Shown one piece after another: positions 5,921 through 6,968 of a DNA stretch of 6,968 nt. Position 1 is the stretch's first letter, and the number at the start of each line of letters is the position of its first letter. The position numbers and the translations under genes are program-made. Location: the NCBI GenBank assembly GCA_003660635.1, contig QMUP01000045.1:1-6968 (forward strand), in the 5' to 3' direction. Under the pieces are notes generated by a model, which saw nothing but the letters and a program-made list of their open reading frames with translations, was not told where the DNA came from and searched no databases. Origin of the DNA: Candidatus Wolframiiraptor sp. GTDB taxonomy: Archaea; Thermoproteota; Nitrososphaeria_A; Caldarchaeales; Wolframiiraptoraceae.

Positions 5921-5975
5921 TTCACGCAAAAAGCTCTTAGAATTAATTGATAAATCTTAGCGGTATTTGCGTGAA
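5921..5975. repeat. Perfect 10-base inverted repeat flanking the tpiA TATA box (operator candidate)
   Basis: TTCACGCAAA at 5921-5930 and its exact complement TTTGCGTGAA at 5966-5975, separated by 35 bases. One arm lies directly upstream of the tpiA start codon, over the predicted transcription start, and the other lies upstream of the TATA box. Centre-to-centre distance is 45 bases, a little over four helical turns. The layout suits a regulator binding both arms around the promoter. It might also be an RNA stem in read-through transcripts, but the loop would be long. Confidence 0.5.
5949..5956 (-). promoter_or_regulatory. TATA box of tpiA
   Basis: The minus strand reads AAGATTTATCAATT. The element GATTTATC is centred about 33 bases before the tpiA ATG, predicting a start site near 5926 and a leader of only a few bases. 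It lies between the two arms of a perfect 10-base inverted repeat. Confidence 0.55.
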
Positions 5976-5992
5976 GGGCTTTTAGGAACTTC

Positions 5993-6907
5993 TCATAGAA
6001 CCCTAAGCTTCTTCGATAAGTCACCAGTTTGGGGAGGTATGTAGCCCCACATCTTCGCGATCCTTTTGCCGAGCCTTGAAGGTCTAAACACCCCTTCATC
6101 GGTTATGAATGATTTGATAAGCTTAGCCGGAACAACCTCAAAATATGGGTTTAGAGATGACAGGTTCGGTAATTTTTTCTCGTAGACCTCTTCTGGCGGA
6201 TGTTCTTCAAGCGATATCCCATGGACAGCGGCCTTCCAAAGGTCCGTTACTACGATGAACGGGGTCTCGGCTTCTGAGGCCGCCAAGGCTATCATCTTAG
6301 TTCCAATTTTATTGACTATCGAGCAATCATCTAAAACAGCATCGCATCCAGTAACCACGGCATCTACATCACCTCTATCAAGCACATAGGACGCTGCCGA
6401 ATCCACTATTAACGTGACGTCGAAGCCTAAACGCGCCAGCCGCTCTGCCAGACTTCTCCCCTCAAATCCCGGCCGTGACTCGGTAACATAGATTTGTAGT
6501 CCCTCACATAATTCGAGGGCTGCCGCGACCGTTGAGCTGTAGCGGTGTGTTAAAATCGCAGTGTATTTACTGAGCCTTCGAGAGGCGTGTCTGACCACTG
6601 AACTCATTCTATTTTGATATTCTTTAATCGCCGATCTGACGGCGAATTCTATCGCCTCGGTTAGTTCCATTCCCTCTGAGACCTGTTCTTCCAGTATATG
6701 CAAGATCCGATGGGCCATGTTGGCTATGGAAGGCATGCTGGGCCTGACTTCGGAGAGAAGCTTCACGAGCTTCTTAACGGACTTCATCGTGGGCTTCTCT
6801 TCAATCAATTTCAGAAAAGCATTCGCGGCCTTCACCGTGAGCTGAGCCGACCCGCTTGACTTGTCCTCAGCTATCTCCCGCACCACCGCCTCAAGCTTCG
6901 ACCTCAT
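5993..6907 (-). CDS. eIF2B-alpha / ribose-1,5-bisphosphate isomerase family protein
   Basis: A member of the family containing eIF2B alpha/beta/delta subunits, methylthioribose-1-phosphate isomerase and archaeal ribose-1,5-bisphosphate isomerase. A helical N-terminal half of about 115 residues is followed by the Rossmann-like domain. Seen, numbered from the longer ATG at 6925: ILTHRYSSTV at 124-133, YVTESRPGFEGR at 146-157, GCDAVLDDCSIVNKIGT at 193-209 with Asp 195 at the isomerase catalytic Asp, and FIVVTDLWK near 223-231. Arg 128 occupies the position of the isomerase catalytic Cys (THC in the Thermococcus enzyme), so isomerase activity is doubtful; a sugar-phosphate-binding, regulatory or initiation-factor role is possible. 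The start at 6907 (304 residues) is preferred over 6925, because a TATA element lies about 27 bases upstream of 6907 and only about 9 from 6925. No AMP phosphorylase or RuBisCO gene is in view. Confidence 0.82.
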   Translation of the reverse strand: MRSKLEAVVREIAEDKSSGSAQLTVKAANAFLKLIEEKPTMKSVKKLVKLLSEVRPSMPSIANMAHRILHILEEQVSEGMELTEAIEFAVRSAIKEYQNRMSSVVRHASRRLSKYTAILTHRYSSTVAAALELCEGLQIYVTESRPGFEGRSLAERLARLGFDVTLIVDSAASYVLDRGDVDAVVTGCDAVLDDCSIVNKIGTKMIALAASEAETPFIVVTDLWKAAVHGISLEEHPPEEVYEKKLPNLSSLNPYFEVVPAKLIKSFITDEGVFRPSRLGKRIAKMWGYIPPQTGDLSKKLRVL

Positions 6908-6929
6908 TCTCCACAACCCAATCATAGGG

Positions 6930-6938
6930 TATTATTAA
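6930..6938 (-). promoter_or_regulatory. TATA box of the eIF2B-like gene
   Basis: The minus strand reads CCTTAATAATACCC, centred about 27 bases before the ATG at 6907. That spacing predicts a leaderless mRNA starting at 6907, and it is too close to the upstream in-frame ATG at 6925 for that codon to be transcribed. The remaining bases to the right edge show nothing recognisable. Confidence 0.5.
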
Positions 6939-6968
6939 GGTCTTTTAGTGAAAAAGGCGGGAAAATCC

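Noticed and set aside
5920..6099. A 60-codon N-terminal extension of tpiA
   Set aside because: It overlaps the eIF2B-like gene by over 100 bases, lacks any family similarity, and TIM proteins begin at the residues just before ALNFK. It is also incompatible with the promoter placed at 5949-5956.

Overview
The window is a compact stretch of archaeal chromosome holding seven protein genes. Archaeal origin is supported by an archaeal/eukaryotic-type prolyl-tRNA synthetase with a C-terminal four-cysteine domain, a short archaeal-type triosephosphate isomerase (about 233 residues), an eIF2B-alpha-family protein, and promoters that look like TATA boxes placed about 26-33 bases ahead of the start codon. 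Base composition is close to even. A thermophilic member of the Thermoproteota/TACK group is my best guess, but the lineage is an inference and I would not go finer than that.

Layout. Positions 1-402 (minus strand) carry the first 134 codons of a class II aldolase-type protein that runs off the left edge. An intergenic region of about 170 bases separates it from a divergent plus-strand pair: an HtpX-type membrane metalloprotease (572-1567) and a 12-helix MFS transporter of the sugar/organic-acid porter type (1621-2943). The transporter converges, with only 34 bases between stop codons, on a minus-strand run of four genes. In transcriptional order these are an eIF2B-alpha/ribose-1,5-bisphosphate isomerase-family protein (start about 6907, stop 5993), triosephosphate isomerase tpiA (5919-5218), prolyl-tRNA synthetase proS (5133-3709) and a kynurenine-formamidase-like cyclase-family metal hydrolase (3634-2978). 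No tRNA, rRNA, CRISPR, insertion sequence or other mobile element is visible.

How the genes fit together. Two proteins are triose/hexose-phosphate enzymes (the class II aldolase-like protein and TpiA), one belongs to a sugar-phosphate isomerase/initiation-factor family, and one charges tRNA-Pro. The rest are membrane protein quality control, small-molecule transport and a hydrolase. Each gene from tpiA onward in the minus run appears to have its own promoter, so the run is better read as adjacent, mostly separate transcription units than as one tight operon. Initiation signals split in two: the aldolase, htpX, transporter and cyclase genes have Shine-Dalgarno-like sequences, whereas proS, tpiA and the eIF2B-like gene have a TATA box about 27-33 bases before the ATG and look leaderless or nearly so.

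This is largely ordinary core-genome content. The points most worth a second look are a 10-base perfect inverted repeat bracketing the tpiA TATA box, an eIF2B/R15P-isomerase-family protein with Arg where the isomerases have the catalytic Cys, and an aldolase whose visible half combines a GatZ/KbaZ-like motif with a fructose-bisphosphate-aldolase-like zinc motif. I found no clearly new multi-gene system.
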